Below, one piece after another: positions 5,810 to 6,117 of a stretch of DNA of 6,117 nucleotides (its first letter is position 1; the number at the start of each line of letters is the position of its first letter). Origin of the DNA: an uncultured bacterium (lineage in GTDB: Bacteria; Bacillota_I; Bacilli_A; RF39; UBA660); contig CAJMOW010000085.1 in the NCBI GenBank assembly GCA_905215145.1, positions 1 through 6,117 of the forward strand, in the 5' to 3' direction. The notes beneath the pieces were generated by a model. It searched no databases. It was not told where the DNA came from and saw only the letters and a program-made list of their open reading frames with translations. Made by a program: the position numbers and the translations under genes.

Positions 5810-6117
5810 AATAGTAGTAGGAGATTATCAAACAAATTGTTACGTTTTAACACTCAATAATAATTGTATAGTAATTGATCCAGGTGATGATTATGAAAAA
5901 ATACAAGAAAAAGTTGGCAATAAAAATATAAAGGCAATAATAATAACACATTATCACTTTGATCATGTTGGTGCTTTAAATAACTTTAAGAGTAAAATAA
6001 TAGATTATAAATACAAGGATGGATTTTATAAAATAAATGATTTTGAATTTAATATAATACATACATCAGGCCATAAAGAAGATTGTATAACAATATATTT
6101 TGAAAAAGAAAAAATAA
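5796..6117 (+). CDS. Metallo-beta-lactamase-fold hydrolase (glyoxalase II / YqgX-like), 3'-truncated
   Basis: The first 107 residues of a small cytoplasmic metallohydrolase are visible; the frame is still open at the window end. The N-terminus (DYQTNCYVL, then IVIDPGDD at 25-32) is the usual first beta layer. THYHFDHVGAL at 51-61 gives the HxHxDH metal motif (His52, His54, Asp56, His57), and His93 in TSGHKED is the next ligand. The later Asp and His ligands fall beyond the edge. Family members hydrolyse thioesters such as S-lactoylglutathione, or act on other substrates; the substrate here is unknown. The third motif reads TSGHKE where glyoxalase II-like proteins usually have TPGHT, so the substrate pocket may differ. 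A good AAAGGAG at 5783-5789, six bases upstream, sets the start. The 14-base overlap with the U32 gene implies one transcript and probable translational coupling. Confidence 0.92.
   Translation, partial: MKIDKIVVGDYQTNCYVLTLNNNCIVIDPGDDYEKIQEKVGNKNIKAIIITHYHFDHVGALNNFKSKIIDYKYKDGFYKINDFEFNIIHTSGHKEDCITIYFEKEKI

Noticed and set aside
1..6117. TGA read as tryptophan (mollicute code)
   Set aside because: All tryptophans are TGG at sensible positions, and no gene needs TGA read-through to be full length.
1..6117. CRISPR array, mobile element, phage or defence system
   Set aside because: No spaced repeats, transposase, integrase, inverted-repeat ends or defence-domain proteins are visible; every gene fits a known core family.

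Overview
The window reads as ordinary core-genome DNA from an uncultured, very AT-rich Bacilli/Firmicutes bacterium. GC is roughly a quarter, by eye. Seven plus-strand genes are packed with little space between them, and all six visible stop codons are TAA. Tryptophan is always TGG and no gene reads through TGA, so the standard bacterial code applies rather than the Mycoplasma code. A class B penicillin-binding protein points to a walled cell, and a superoxide dismutase points to some contact with oxygen. The gene mix recalls low-GC gut Bacilli rather than a classical wall-less mollicute, but the species cannot be named from this sequence.

Layout: (1) positions 2-355, the 3' part of a Mn/Fe superoxide dismutase, overlapping by 20 bases a complete 678-residue class B PBP (336-2372) of the PbpA/PBP2b type. 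(2) A promoter with an extended -10 at the PBP stop codon drives a translation pair: ribosomal protein L33 (2419-2586, 55 residues) and elongation factor P (2602-3159), ended by a terminator whose hairpin contains the efp stop codon. (3) A stand-alone prepilin-like gene (3219-3578) has its own promoter and a terminator that again overlaps the stop codon. (4) A second two-gene unit holds a long U32-family protein (3632-5809), probably an RNA-hydroxylation enzyme rather than a protease, overlapping by 14 bases a metallo-beta-lactamase-fold hydrolase (from 5796) that runs off the window.

The order sodA - class B PBP - rpmG, with efp, a ComGC-like pilin and a YqgX-like metallohydrolase nearby, resembles a compacted version of a block known from Bacillales. 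I saw no mobile element, CRISPR array, tRNA, rRNA or riboswitch, and no gene-free stretch longer than about 60 bases. No undescribed multi-gene system is evident. The points most worth a second look are a calcium-loop-like insert next to the PBP KTG motif, cysteine pairs in the two exported proteins, strong tryptophan depletion that reaches the SOD active-site cage, and intergenic regions in which terminator and next promoter are physically overlapped.
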